A DNA stretch of 64,000 nucleotides from Prevotella vespertina (GCF_009728485.1 NZ_VVIQ01000003.1:124001-188000), one strand, 5' to 3'; shown: positions 54,824 through 64,000, numbered from the stretch's first letter. Made by a program: numbers and translations. Notes: a model not told the origin generated them from the letters alone.

Positions 54824-54964
54824 GTAGGTATATTTATTTCAGTGAGACTCTCCAAAGCTTCAAAATAATATGTTTAGGCTTGTTCTAAGAACCTATACAC
54901 GTAGAAGGTAGGACACTTCCTAATTGACGATATTTGTAGAATACCTATCAAGGGATAATAAAAA

Positions 54965-54997
54965 AGTAGGGGATTCATTGTATATGAATCCCCTACT
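54965..54997 (-). terminator. Terminator of ssrA
   Basis: AGTAGGGGATTCAT and its perfect complement around a 5-base loop, followed on the minus strand by TTTTTATTA, 46 bases after the tmRNA end. Confidence 0.85.
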
Positions 54998-55042
54998 CTG
55001 TATTACTTTCCTATAAGAAACTTCTCTTCTAAGAAGAAAATG

Positions 55043-55440
55043 TGGACCTGGTGGGAGTCGAACCCACGTCCGCACAAGGAAACCATACGCTTTCTACACG
55101 TTTATTCCAGCCTTCGGTTTTCGTATGTTGGCAAGACCTGGACCACCAACCAACATCTTATCCTCTAAATCTTCATCAGTGCATCGAGGCATACACTGAC
55201 TATTTCCGATTGAACCTGCATCGCTTACTCTCTAGATTCGGAACAACATCCTCGGAGCGATGTCTCGTCCAACTATCTAATAGTCGGATAAAGCCAGTAA
55301 CCTACTGTACTTCGGTTAGGCAGCGAGAGCGTAATTGTTTTCGCCAATTAATTGTTTGATAGCTGATATTAAGGAGCAAACTAACGACGCTCCGCGTGCT
55401 TACGTACCATTCCGTCTTGCCGTCAAATCCAAACAAGCCC
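55043..55440 (-). ncRNA. ssrA: tmRNA (transfer-messenger RNA)
   Basis: 398 bases on the minus strand. The 5' end starts GGGCTTGTTTGGATTTGACGG and pairs with the 3' CAGGTCC to form the alanyl acceptor stem; the T arm is GTGGG-TTCGACT-CCCAC. The message part encodes the tag, whose last nine residues are GENNYALAA followed by TAA, close to the tags of Bacteroides. CCA is not encoded. It rescues stalled ribosomes and marks the product for proteolysis. An apparent open frame on the opposite strand is only the complement of this RNA. Confidence 0.96.
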
Positions 55441-55454
55441 ATACGATAGTCGTG

Positions 55455-55487
55455 CAAAGGTAGTGATTGTTTGTGATAATGCCAAAC
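55455..55487 (-). promoter_or_regulatory. Promoter TTTG-N21-TACCTTTG for ssrA
   Basis: On the minus strand TTTG (55484-55487) and TACCTTTG (55455-55462) lie 21 bases apart, 14 bases before the tmRNA 5' end. Confidence 0.78.
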
Positions 55488-55610
55488 ATTTACTCCTTTT
55501 TATTATTGCAGAGTAAAGGTAGGGATATACAATCGTCCGTCTGAAAGTATGCTTCCCTTAGATCAAACGATTCGTTTATCCCTACCTTTATGATCTCTTT
55601 CTAGCCTTCG

Positions 55611-56972
55611 TTATGCTTCCTTATCGTATTCGAGATGGAAGTTGATAATGGTTTCAATACCCTTCAACCAGAGGTCGACAGGCATATTCTCGTTTGGAGA
55701 GTGAATAGCATTTGACTCCAAACCGAAGCCCATCAGGACGCTCTTAGCACCGAGTAACTTCTCGAATGTTGAGATAATAGGAATAGAACCACCAATACGA
55801 ACAGGCAATGGACGCTTTCCGAATACCGCTTCAAAGCCACGTTCTGCTGCCTTATAAGCTGGGAAATCAATAGGACAAACGTACCCATAGCCACCATGAT
55901 GCTTCTCAACCTTCACCGTAACGGTATCTGGAGCAACGCGATTGAAGTAATCTACCACTAATTGGCTAATCTTATTATGGTCTTGATGAGGTACTAAACG
56001 TGAAGAAATCTTTGCGTATGCCTTTGAAGGAATAACCGTCTTGGCACCATCGCCAGTATATCCACCCCAGATTCCACATACATCGAACGATGGACGATAG
56101 CCTGTGCGCTCGATAGTACTATATCCTTCTTCACCGAATAGAGCCTTTACTCCGATAGATTTCTTATATTCTTCTTCGTTAAAAGGAATAGATGCGACGA
56201 GTTTACGCTCCTCATCCGAAGCCTCCTCAACGTCATCATAGAAGCCTGGAATACGTATCTTACCATCAGGACCGGTAACGTCAGCTATCAACTTACACAA
56301 TACATTGATTGGATTAGCCACAGCACCCCCGAACGTACCAGAATGTAAATCGTGATCAGGACCTGTAACCTCTATCTGCCAATAGGACAAGCCACGCAAA
56401 CCAGTTGTGATAGATGGTACATCAGGGCTGATAATACCTGTATCAGAAACAAGAATCACGTCACAAGCTAGCAAATCCTTATGCTCTTCGATGAAAGGAG
56501 TAAGACTTCCTGAGCCGATTTCCTCCTCACCTTCGAAGATAAACTTCATATTATGCTTCAGTAAATCATGCTTGTTCAGATACTCAAAAGCCTTTGCTTG
56601 CATGAACGATTGCCCTTTATCATCATCAGCACCACGTGCCCAAATGTGTCCATCTTTGATTACTGGCTCGAAAGGCTCCGTCTTCCAAAGCTCGAAAGGT
56701 TCGGCAGGCATTACATCATAATGTCCATAAACTAATACGGTCTTAGCCTTTGGGTCAACCATTCTCTCTGCATATACCATAGGGTTGCCCTTCGATGGCA
56801 TCACCTCAGCCTTGTCAACTCCTGCTTGTAACAAAAGTTCCTTCCAACGTTCTGCACAGCGCACCATGTCTTCCTTATGAGCTGTTTGTGCACTCACGCT
56901 AGGTATGCGTATCAGACTGAATAACTCCTCGAGCATTCTGTCTTTGTTCTCTTCTACATATTTCTTAATCAT
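55611..56972 (-). CDS. M20-family dipeptidase
   Basis: 453 residues of the ArgE/DapE/carboxypeptidase G2 group. The zinc and catalytic motifs are in order: YGHYDVMPAEP, GADDDKGQ, EGEEEIGS, SDTGIISPDVPS, and a C-terminal SNAIHSPNE with the last His ligand. A dimerisation insert lies between. It most resembles bacterial dipeptidases that act on dipeptides such as Xaa-Gly or carnosine-like substrates. A 13-bp inverted repeat with a long loop (55515-55527 and 55577-55589) follows the stop and may assist termination. The -7 TAAATTTG is at 57005-57012 on the minus strand. Confidence 0.92.
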   Translation of the reverse strand: MIKKYVEENKDRMLEELFSLIRIPSVSAQTAHKEDMVRCAERWKELLLQAGVDKAEVMPSKGNPMVYAERMVDPKAKTVLVYGHYDVMPAEPFELWKTEPFEPVIKDGHIWARGADDDKGQSFMQAKAFEYLNKHDLLKHNMKFIFEGEEEIGSGSLTPFIEEHKDLLACDVILVSDTGIISPDVPSITTGLRGLSYWQIEVTGPDHDLHSGTFGGAVANPINVLCKLIADVTGPDGKIRIPGFYDDVEEASDEERKLVASIPFNEEEYKKSIGVKALFGEEGYSTIERTGYRPSFDVCGIWGGYTGDGAKTVIPSKAYAKISSRLVPHQDHNKISQLVVDYFNRVAPDTVTVKVEKHHGGYGYVCPIDFPAYKAAERGFEAVFGKRPLPVRIGGSIPIISTFEKLLGAKSVLMGFGLESNAIHSPNENMPVDLWLKGIETIINFHLEYDKEA

Positions 56973-57086
56973 ATTTCTTTATTTATTGATTTTCTAATGT
57001 TCGCAAATTTAAGCATGATTTATGACTTTTGCAAGTTTTTCCTTTGGTTTTATACTGGCTTACTTGCATGAGATAGAATTAATTGA

Positions 57087-57094
57087 TATATTTG
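57087..57094 (+). promoter_or_regulatory. Promoter -7 element TATATTTG for the DUF6624 lipoprotein
   Basis: TATATTTG, 21 bases before the ATG at 57116. It lies downstream of the in-frame ATG at 57083 and so supports the shorter start. Confidence 0.68.
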
Positions 57095-57115
57095 CAAAAA
57101 CTAATACACTCTTTT

Positions 57116-58447
57116 ATGAACAAAGTTATCCTGACAATCGTCCTGTCATCTTTACTATTTGCATGTGGTTCTGCTAAACTTACAGAAGAGCAACGTATGC
57201 AGAATGAAATAAGGCGAGATGTCCCTTTTCAATTAGACTCTCTTAAACCCACCAATAGTAACAGCTGGAGCTTCGCCAACAATGGTATTATTACAGCAGA
57301 GCCTGACTATGAAATAAGGGATGACGGTGCATTATTTGTTTATCGTACTTTCTTTAATGAACCGAAACAAGCACAGCAGCCCAATATTGTATGGCGTAAT
57401 CTCTTCATAATAAAAAAGAAGCACCGAGTAATATGCGTGGATAGGATATTGATAGATGGTAAGACGAAAGGTATAGTTTATATTCTTCAGAGCAAGAACA
57501 AGTCCTATTCTTCTTATGGACTTTATCAATGGGATGTCACACGATTGAAGCATTTAGAGTTAGTTGGCTCTATTTTAGAAGATATGAAGAACTCAACTCT
57601 AAAACGATTCAACCTTTCTAACAGCACTCCTAAATTAATGTCTTCAGATATCAAGACACCTTCCTCACAGGATGATTATTGGCATCTTATCTTCCATGCT
57701 GACTCTCTTTATGAGCAAGGGCGTTATGATGATGCCATCCGTGTATATACAGAAGCATTCGCAGATGATCGTTACATCTTTCCTTCCAAGTTATCAAGTG
57801 TTGCTTATAAATTACGTATGGTTGATAAAGATGAGGCTGCTTATAAGTTTGATAAGCACCGTATAAGAATGGAAAAGGATTACTATCAGATGCCAGACTC
57901 TGCCACTGTGCCTTCTTATGAAGATGAGTTTGATAAGCGAGCAGTTATCTATAACTATGATTTATCACTGAAGAACCATTTAGAAGAGATGCTTGAACGT
58001 GACCAAGCTTATAGGACACAATGGATATTGAGCCGACAGTTGCACCATGAGGAGACACAACGTGATATAGCGTTAAGGCTTCGTGCTGATAGTATTGACT
58101 CTCTCAACCAAGTCGAGATAAGGCAAATATTGAAAGAACACGGCTTCCCTAAAAAGACAGAAGTAGGCACTTCTGCTTGTGAGGCAGCATGGATAATCAT
58201 TCAGCATGCGCCCTTGGATGTACAGAAAGAATATCTACCTATGTTGGAGAGAGCTACGACAGAAGGGAACATTCAAGCTGCTTTAGTTGCTGCTCTACAT
58301 GATAGGATAGATGTAAGAGAAGGGCGTCCTCAGAAATACGGAACACAGAGAAATGGCAATGGACTATGTCCTTTACTTAATGAAAAGATGGTCAACCAAT
58401 GGCGGAAAGAGGTCGGACTTTCGCCATTGGATGAATCTGCGAAGTGA
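57116..58447 (+). CDS. DUF6624 lipoprotein with TPR-like segment
   Basis: 443 residues. A lipoprotein signal ends with the lipobox LFAC (Cys about 17). One TPR-like unit, DSLYEQGRYDDAIRVYTEAF, occurs near residue 195. The last 135 residues match DUF6624: WILSRQL, an EVGTSACEAAWIIIQHAP helix and LPMLERATTEGNIQAALVAALHDR, ending with GTQ and NEKMVNQWRKEVGL. The role is unknown. The gene converges on mfd with only 2 bases between stop codons. Confidence 0.88.
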   Translation: MNKVILTIVLSSLLFACGSAKLTEEQRMQNEIRRDVPFQLDSLKPTNSNSWSFANNGIITAEPDYEIRDDGALFVYRTFFNEPKQAQQPNIVWRNLFIIKKKHRVICVDRILIDGKTKGIVYILQSKNKSYSSYGLYQWDVTRLKHLELVGSILEDMKNSTLKRFNLSNSTPKLMSSDIKTPSSQDDYWHLIFHADSLYEQGRYDDAIRVYTEAFADDRYIFPSKLSSVAYKLRMVDKDEAAYKFDKHRIRMEKDYYQMPDSATVPSYEDEFDKRAVIYNYDLSLKNHLEEMLERDQAYRTQWILSRQLHHEETQRDIALRLRADSIDSLNQVEIRQILKEHGFPKKTEVGTSACEAAWIIIQHAPLDVQKEYLPMLERATTEGNIQAALVAALHDRIDVREGRPQKYGTQRNGNGLCPLLNEKMVNQWRKEVGLSPLDESAK

Positions 58448-58449
58448 AC

Positions 58450-61400
58450 TTAGTGTTTCTGTTTGGTAGAGAAGTCATTATTCTCTTGGTCTATTTCTCT
58501 TAATACTTTCACAGCCAGCTCAACGCTCTTCACATCGCTAACTACCATAGATCGCTTGCCATTCTTCTCTTTCAAGTTACACTGACGGGGATGATAACCG
58601 ATGTAGTTAAGTACTTTACCAAAGGCTGCACTTTGATAGTATATGCTGTTGGTATTGGAGACAAACTGCATCTGCATACGCTGTTGCTTGAGAATAATCT
58701 TCTCACAACCCAATCGCTTGCCTATGCGTCGTAGCGCAACAACCTGCATTAACTCCTCACCTTGACGTGGAACAGGACCAAAGCGGTCTATCAGACGTTG
58801 GCGATAAGCCTCCAAGTCCTCATCTTTCTCAATGTTATCTAATTCGCGATAAAGCAACATTCGCTCCGAACTACCGGGCACATAGTTATCGGGGAAGTAC
58901 ATCTCTAAGTCGCTTTCAACGGCACAATCATCTATAAAGTCATCTCCCGTTATCTGCTTCCCTTCGTTCATTTCCTCCGCATAAAGGTCTTGGAACTCGT
59001 CATTCTTTAGTTCGGTGACTGCCTGACTAAGTATCTTTTGATAGGTTTCATAGCCCAGATCCTCCATAAAGCCACTCTGTTCCGAGCCCAGCAGATTACC
59101 CGCACCACGAATATCAAGGTCCTGCATAGCCAGATTAAAACCGCTCCCTAAGTCGGAGAAAGTCTCCAATGCCTCCAAACGACGGCGTGCCTCAGAGTTA
59201 AGCGCAGCCAATGGTGGAGCGAGAAGATAGCAGAAAGCCTTTTTATTAGAGCGTCCCACACGACCACGCATCTGATGCAAGTCAGACAATCCGAACCGAT
59301 GAGCCTCATTAATGATAATGGTGTTCGCGTTAGAAATATCGATTCCATTCTCCACAATAGTGGTCGAGAGCAACACATCATAGTCGTAGTTCATGAATCC
59401 CATGATGATTTTTTCTAGTTCCTCAGGCTTCATCTGCCCATGTCCTATTGCCACACGGCAGTCAGGGACATACTTCTTAATAAGATTGGCTATCTCTGGA
59501 AGATTACCAACGCGGTCATTCACGAAGTAGACCTGACCATTGCGACTCATCTCGAAGTTAATCGCATCGGCTATTACCTCATGTGAGAACGAGGCGATCT
59601 CGGTCTGAATTGGATATCTATTGGGGGGTGGTGTGCGCATGATACTCATGTCACGTGCGCCCATCAAAGAGAACTGCAACGTTCGTGGAATAGGTGTTGC
59701 CGACATAGTGAGCGTATCTACATTCGTCTTCAACTGGCGTAACTTCTCCTTTGTAGTTACTCCGAACTTCTGTTCCTCATCAATGATAAGCAATCCTAAG
59801 TCATGCCACTTTACAGTCTTACCAATCAGTTTATGCGTACCCACAAGGATGTTTATCTTCCCTTCTGCAAGGTCTTCTATAACCTGCTTCGTTTGCTTTG
59901 CACTGCGGGCACGAGATAGGTAATCCACCCGAACAGGCATATCCTTCAGTCGCTTCTTGAATGTTTGATAATGCTGAAAAGCCAATACTGTGGTAGGTAC
60001 TAATACCGCCACTTGCTTGTTATCTACAGCAGCTTTGAAGGCAGCACGTATAGCTACTTCGGTCTTACCAAAGCCCACATCGCCACAAACCAGTCGATCC
60101 ATAGGGCGCGCACTCTCCATATCCTGCTTCAGTTCCTGCGTTGCCTTTAGCTGGTCGGGCGTATCTTCATATAAGAACGAAGCCTCCAATTCATGTTGCA
60201 TAAACGAGTCGGGCGAGAAAGCGAAACCCTTTTCTCTGCGGCGTTTAGCATATAGTTTGATAAGGTCACGAGCAAGATCTTTGATTCGTTTCTTCGCTCT
60301 CTCCTTCAATCTATCCCATGCTCCAGAGCCCAAGACAGATAACAATGGAGGTTCACCGGAATTGCCTCTGCGATACTTACTAATCTTATAAAGGGAATGA
60401 ATAGACACATCCACGATGTCATTATGCTGATAAACGAGTCGGATCACTTCCTGATATGAATCGCCTGTAGGCACTCTGACGAGTCCAGCAAACTTACCGA
60501 TACCAAAGTCAACATGCACAAGAAAGTCGCCAGGTTCCATCTCTTGCAGTTCTTTCATCGTCAGTGCCATCTTGCCCTGACGTGCTTTATCTGACTTGAG
60601 GTTATACTTATGGAATCTATCGAATATCTGATGATCTGTGAAGAAACATACTTTTAAGGTATTATCAACGAATCCCTCGTGTATTGTTCGATTAACGGGA
60701 GTGAAAGGCAAAGCTCTAACTTTGGTTTCACCTTGGCTATTGGTAGTAGCTTCAACGACTGACAAATTCTCCGAATCGGGTGCCATATCTGAGTTAGATA
60801 ACGATTCGAATATATCTTTGAGGCGTATTGTTTGCTTCTCACTATCCGCAAAGATGTATAGTTTGTAACCCTGTAGAAGATAGTCACGGAGCGTCTTTGA
60901 CAGCAGATCGAAGTTCTTATGAAATAGCGGTTGAGCGGTCGTATTGAATTGAATCGTTACGTGCTGACCATCCGCTTTCTTGGCAGTCTCACTGATAGAA
61001 TGGGGCACTCCGAACTCTATGCGACGATAGTTTAGAGCCTCATTCATAAAGTGCGATGCCGTGATGAGTTGCCCTTCTTTACGGAACGCCTGCTCCAGTT
61101 CGTGCTGTTCCACCTCTGTCTTTCCCTCCCTCTGTGCCGTTAACGCCTGTGCTGTGAAGCCCTCTTTATAAATGTTTTCGATAGCATCACGCACATAAAG
61201 GAAGTCTTTGAACGCAAGGAAACTATCAGCTGGTAAGAAGTGAAGGAACGGCACTTTCTCTTCTGATAAAGTAGCCAGTTCGGGTACGACCTCTATGTGT
61301 TCTAACTTCTTACTTGATAACTGGCTCTCTACTTCAAAAGTGCGAATCGTCTCTATGTCATCGCCAAAGAAGTCGATACGATAGGGCAGTTCACCAGAGT

Positions 61401-62013
61401 AGGAATAAACATCAATGATACTGCCACGCACAGCAAATTGTCCAGGCTCATACACATAATCGGTTTCCGTGAAGCCGAATGAGCGCAAGGTCTTCTCTAC
61501 CTCAACGATATCAATGTGCTGATTGACAGAGAGCGATAGGTGTCGTTCGTCCAACTGCCGCTTTGAGACAACCAGTTCTGATAATGCTGAAGGATCTGTG
61601 ACAATGTAGATTGGATGCCCGTTAGCCGTCCCTTTCTCCGTAGCCAATGCCGATAAGCGTGTGAGTACCTCCGTGCGCAGGATTTCATTCCCCGCATCCC
61701 TCTGCCCATACTTGACTGCACGACGATAGGACGAGGGGAAGAAGAGCACTTCAGCCGTGCTATCTTTGCTATCTTCAGGCATGACGATTGTCTTCAAATC
61801 ATTATAGAAATAGCCAGCTTCTTCGCTATCATTAAGTACGATGACGACCGTTTTCTGCCATCGTTCGGCTATAGCTGCAAAGAGCATTGGAGCGGCTGAT
61901 GCCACTAGTCCTTGCAAGAAGATGGCTCTCACTTGTTGGTCTTCTTGCACCTTCATTATCGCTCCCGCCTGTGGCAAGGTAGCATATATCTTTTGTATGT
62001 CTTGTATCTTCAT
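58450..62013 (-). CDS. mfd: Transcription-repair coupling factor
   Basis: 1187 residues, full length. It removes RNA polymerase stalled at lesions and recruits UvrA. Domains in order: UvrB-like N-terminal part, CarD-like RNA polymerase-interacting domain (GDFLVHVDFGIGKFAGLV, about 520), RecG-like translocase with Walker A GDVGFGKTE and the DEEQ box in LLIIDEEQKFGV, motif VI QMRGRVGRSNKKAFCYLL, then the C-terminal TRCF domain. The -7 TAACTTTG is at 62033-62040 on the minus strand. Confidence 0.97.
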   Translation of the reverse strand: MKIQDIQKIYATLPQAGAIMKVQEDQQVRAIFLQGLVASAAPMLFAAIAERWQKTVVIVLNDSEEAGYFYNDLKTIVMPEDSKDSTAEVLFFPSSYRRAVKYGQRDAGNEILRTEVLTRLSALATEKGTANGHPIYIVTDPSALSELVVSKRQLDERHLSLSVNQHIDIVEVEKTLRSFGFTETDYVYEPGQFAVRGSIIDVYSYSGELPYRIDFFGDDIETIRTFEVESQLSSKKLEHIEVVPELATLSEEKVPFLHFLPADSFLAFKDFLYVRDAIENIYKEGFTAQALTAQREGKTEVEQHELEQAFRKEGQLITASHFMNEALNYRRIEFGVPHSISETAKKADGQHVTIQFNTTAQPLFHKNFDLLSKTLRDYLLQGYKLYIFADSEKQTIRLKDIFESLSNSDMAPDSENLSVVEATTNSQGETKVRALPFTPVNRTIHEGFVDNTLKVCFFTDHQIFDRFHKYNLKSDKARQGKMALTMKELQEMEPGDFLVHVDFGIGKFAGLVRVPTGDSYQEVIRLVYQHNDIVDVSIHSLYKISKYRRGNSGEPPLLSVLGSGAWDRLKERAKKRIKDLARDLIKLYAKRRREKGFAFSPDSFMQHELEASFLYEDTPDQLKATQELKQDMESARPMDRLVCGDVGFGKTEVAIRAAFKAAVDNKQVAVLVPTTVLAFQHYQTFKKRLKDMPVRVDYLSRARSAKQTKQVIEDLAEGKINILVGTHKLIGKTVKWHDLGLLIIDEEQKFGVTTKEKLRQLKTNVDTLTMSATPIPRTLQFSLMGARDMSIMRTPPPNRYPIQTEIASFSHEVIADAINFEMSRNGQVYFVNDRVGNLPEIANLIKKYVPDCRVAIGHGQMKPEELEKIIMGFMNYDYDVLLSTTIVENGIDISNANTIIINEAHRFGLSDLHQMRGRVGRSNKKAFCYLLAPPLAALNSEARRRLEALETFSDLGSGFNLAMQDLDIRGAGNLLGSEQSGFMEDLGYETYQKILSQAVTELKNDEFQDLYAEEMNEGKQITGDDFIDDCAVESDLEMYFPDNYVPGSSERMLLYRELDNIEKDEDLEAYRQRLIDRFGPVPRQGEELMQVVALRRIGKRLGCEKIILKQQRMQMQFVSNTNSIYYQSAAFGKVLNYIGYHPRQCNLKEKNGKRSMVVSDVKSVELAVKVLREIDQENNDFSTKQKH

Positions 62014-62091
62014 CGCTTGTGCGTTGTGCCTGCAAAGTTACAAAAAAGTACAGATAGTAAGGCTTGAAATGCGTATGGATTGAGTGAAGGA

Positions 62092-62201
62092 GTGCTCTTC
62101 TCGATTTAAAGAGGGCGTTTCTTGATGGTGAGAAGAGCCTTTCATTGAAGTGAGAAAACGCCCTTCTCGATATGAGAAGGGCGTCTTGCCATTAGGAGAT
62201 A
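62092..62201. repeat. 22-bp-pitch array, ACGCCCTTCTC / AGCCTTTC core family
   Basis: Units start at 62092, 62114, 62136, 62158 and 62180. Neighbouring units are partly complementary (CGCCCTTCTC with GAGAAGGGCG), so hairpins form between them. Same family as 28681 and 37893. Confidence 0.9.
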
Positions 62202-62228
62202 CAACTCCTATCATATGGTACAAAAAGC

Positions 62229-62268
62229 AGAAAAGGTTGAACTACCAATGGTTAGTCCAACCTTTTCT
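62229..62268 (-). terminator. Terminator of the fimbrillin-like gene
   Basis: AGAAAAGGTTG pairs with CAACCTTTTCT with further inner pairing, 53 bases after the stop codon; the minus strand has a following run of GCTTTTTG. Confidence 0.75.
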
Positions 62269-62320
62269 GTCTTATTTATTATCATCTCAAACATCGTCTT
62301 GCGATGAAGAAACAAACGTT

Positions 62321-63991
62321 TTATTCAAATGGTACAGCCTTGAAGCCCAACTCTCGGTTACTTGATTCTACATAGATTGTATATCCAAACGTATTATTCC
62401 GTCTAAAGAATAAGTTGAAGGCATACTTGGTATTATTTCCATCAACACTATTCTTCGCAAAAGCACTTGAACTCCAATAAAAACCATTATAGCCAATATT
62501 CAAACAGATTCCCCTCTCATACCATCCTAACTCAGGCAAGAAGAAATACTTATGAAGGTCTGCCTTTGCAGGAGGTGTGTCTGGGATATTATTATTCTGT
62601 GCATATTCTCCACTTTCTGCGACACGTAAATCAGTTACAGGAGCCAATTCGCTTGGTGCTGTTTCCTTGTTCATGTCGGCGATATATTGCCTTTTCAGAA
62701 TCCACATACCACCCTTATAAAGATGACCTAAGAAAGAGAATAATTGATTCCTATCGCCATGTGGGTCGCCCTTAACTACATACCATGCCATCTCGTTAGC
62801 ATTTGGTAACTTCTTAAATAGTTCTGTTTGCGCATCATTCCTAACACCATCTCCAGGGAATGAAGTATTACAATAACGATCTACATCACCACTCTTTGGG
62901 TAGTTCTCATTATATGATTCTGGACCATTAACAGTTCCTACAGAAGTTGAACCATTCTTCCAAGGCTGCCAGATAGGGGCTGTTCCACCCGTCTGATGTG
63001 GATACCAATAGTTCTGCTTAGCATCCCACATATAGTAATTCTGGTCGAAGTTTGGAATTTCCATATCCACTTTCATGTTGTAAGTGATATTCTCCTTATA
63101 GGTAAAAGTACCATAATCCTTTGTTACTACACCCTTGGTTCCTGTTCCGGTGTCCTCCAAATAAAACTTAGCCGTGAGTTTGTGTGCGCCTGGCTTTATA
63201 ACGACAAACGAGCCATTAGTAGCCATATCCGCTGTAGTCTTGCTTAAAGGGAACCCATCTCTATACTGGCTTGGAGAAAGGAGACCACCACCAAGTGAGT
63301 TTGATTTTAGGGTGATTGTCTTGCTAACAGCGTCATCTTCCAACTGATTGGTTGTCGTATTCAGGGTATAAGTACCTGCAATATTCCCATCAGAAGTCAA
63401 CTCTATCTTACTGATACGTGTCGAACTTAATTCTGTCTTACCATTGAAAGGCATAAAGCAAAGTATAGCAGCCTTGTGCTGAAGAGTGAACTTAAAGTTA
63501 CCATCAGCTGTCTTTGAAGTAGTAGCCATACCCCAATCGCCATATTTGCCAACGTCTAAACCACTATTAGGCTTCATTTGCTGCTGTGTAGAAGCAAATT
63601 TTATTTTCTTATCAGTGCCTTCCTTTCCGAGATAAAGCACCCTATAACTACTCTTCTTCTTATACTGTCCTGGTACTTGGAAGGTGAATGACTCCTTCTC
63701 TTGGATAGGGGTAAACGTTTCAGGACCGCCTTCAATCGTATTTGTACTCTGCTGCCATACGCCATTGTCATCTTCTACCCATATCTTATCACCAGATGTC
63801 CATTTGAAAACTTTTGGATAAGTGATAGAAGTACGTGTCATTACTGCACCACCAGTAAAAGAGGTTAAGTGTTCATTCTTATGTTCCTTTTCTTCTGTCT
63901 TGTTCTTCTCTAACATGTCATCTTGAGCACATGAGGTGAGACTTAAACCTATCGCCAGAGCAGCACCAAGAACAAAGAGGTTAATCTTCAT
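62321..63991 (-). CDS. Fimbrillin-like surface lipoprotein with FISUMP-like C-terminus
   Basis: 556 residues. A lipoprotein signal with the lipobox LTSC (Cys near residue 21) and a following charged region are as in the fimbrillin family (Mfa/FimA-like), with WTSGDKIWV and the two beta-sandwich domains to about residue 310. The last 200 residues contain LPNANEMAWYVVKGDP, FLPELGWYERG and FYWSSSA, typical of a fibrobacter-succinogenes-major-domain-like end. It is probably anchored on the outer membrane and may form a pilus tip or adhesin. No other fimbrial genes are in view. Confidence 0.83.
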   Translation of the reverse strand: MKINLFVLGAALAIGLSLTSCAQDDMLEKNKTEEKEHKNEHLTSFTGGAVMTRTSITYPKVFKWTSGDKIWVEDDNGVWQQSTNTIEGGPETFTPIQEKESFTFQVPGQYKKKSSYRVLYLGKEGTDKKIKFASTQQQMKPNSGLDVGKYGDWGMATTSKTADGNFKFTLQHKAAILCFMPFNGKTELSSTRISKIELTSDGNIAGTYTLNTTTNQLEDDAVSKTITLKSNSLGGGLLSPSQYRDGFPLSKTTADMATNGSFVVIKPGAHKLTAKFYLEDTGTGTKGVVTKDYGTFTYKENITYNMKVDMEIPNFDQNYYMWDAKQNYWYPHQTGGTAPIWQPWKNGSTSVGTVNGPESYNENYPKSGDVDRYCNTSFPGDGVRNDAQTELFKKLPNANEMAWYVVKGDPHGDRNQLFSFLGHLYKGGMWILKRQYIADMNKETAPSELAPVTDLRVAESGEYAQNNNIPDTPPAKADLHKYFFLPELGWYERGICLNIGYNGFYWSSSAFAKNSVDGNNTKYAFNLFFRRNNTFGYTIYVESSNRELGFKAVPFE

Positions 63992-64000
63992 AAAATTGTT

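Noticed and set aside
55042..55359. Open frame of 105 codons on the plus strand
   Set aside because: It is the complement of the tmRNA; the RNA structure and tag explain the sequence.

Overview
The window reads as chromosome of an oral-type Prevotella or a close Bacteroidales relative. The support is seen directly: many transcription units begin with the Bacteroidetes promoter -7 element TAnnTTTG (sometimes with TTTG about 19-21 bases upstream), Shine-Dalgarno sequences are weak, there are many Bacteroidetes-style lipoproteins (DUF4369, DUF6624 and fimbrillin-like), a SusD/RagB relic, an aguA/aguB pair, and a tmRNA whose tag ends GENNYALAA. The genus is an inference; no rRNA gene is present to confirm it.

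Layout. 1-5147 is a tripartite efflux operon (TolC end, HlyD-type lipoprotein, fused double ATPase, two ABC-2 permeases). 5443-8380 is a composite-transposon-like element: two inverted, internally deleted IS1380-like copies around two cargo genes. 8771-16994 holds a small secreted protein, slyD-aroC, pncA, pyrD-pyrK, an XRE regulator and holA. 17198-23786 holds an HsdR-N-like nuclease domain, a TerB/DnaJ protein, a cyclophilin gene broken by an in-frame stop, three small membrane proteins, a zinc-ribbon protein, a Nif3 protein and a coiled-coil lipoprotein. 24165-27172 holds a 34-codon small gene, aguA, aguB and tRNA-Arg(CCG). 27331-35841 runs leftward: a SusD relic, a membrane protein, a Dpm1-like glycosyltransferase, plsC, a metallophosphoesterase, a stand-alone MetH activation domain, pyrC, a DUF4369 lipoprotein and divIC. 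35999-49390 runs rightward: dnaX, lptD, two sulfur-amino-acid PLP enzymes, a dicarboxylate symporter, pepT, a DUF559 nuclease and a CPA2 antiporter. 49560-63991 holds a histidine acid phosphatase, an HD protein, a carboxyltransferase, two lipoproteins, ssrA, an M20 dipeptidase, mfd and a fimbrillin-like protein.

Functionally this is mostly housekeeping: pyrimidine synthesis (pyrC, pyrD, pyrK), methionine/cysteine metabolism (MetY/MetB-like, PatB-like, MetH activation domain), agmatine-to-putrescine conversion, replication and repair (holA, dnaX, mfd), envelope biogenesis (lptD, plsC) and ribosome rescue.

The most unusual content is intergenic. At least nine gaps contain arrays with a pitch of 22 bp (occasionally 23). 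Each unit is a short dyad-like core, often between A and T tracts, and the core differs from array to array. The composite element sits inside one of these arrays, and removing it together with one copy of an 8-bp flanking repeat restores the 22-bp phase exactly. Separately, two unlinked loci share a TTGA-N6-TCAA pair with the same 19-bp spacing and the same 61-bp distance to a TAACTTTG promoter. A 67-bp tandem repeat carries four copies of a promoter element upstream of pyrK.
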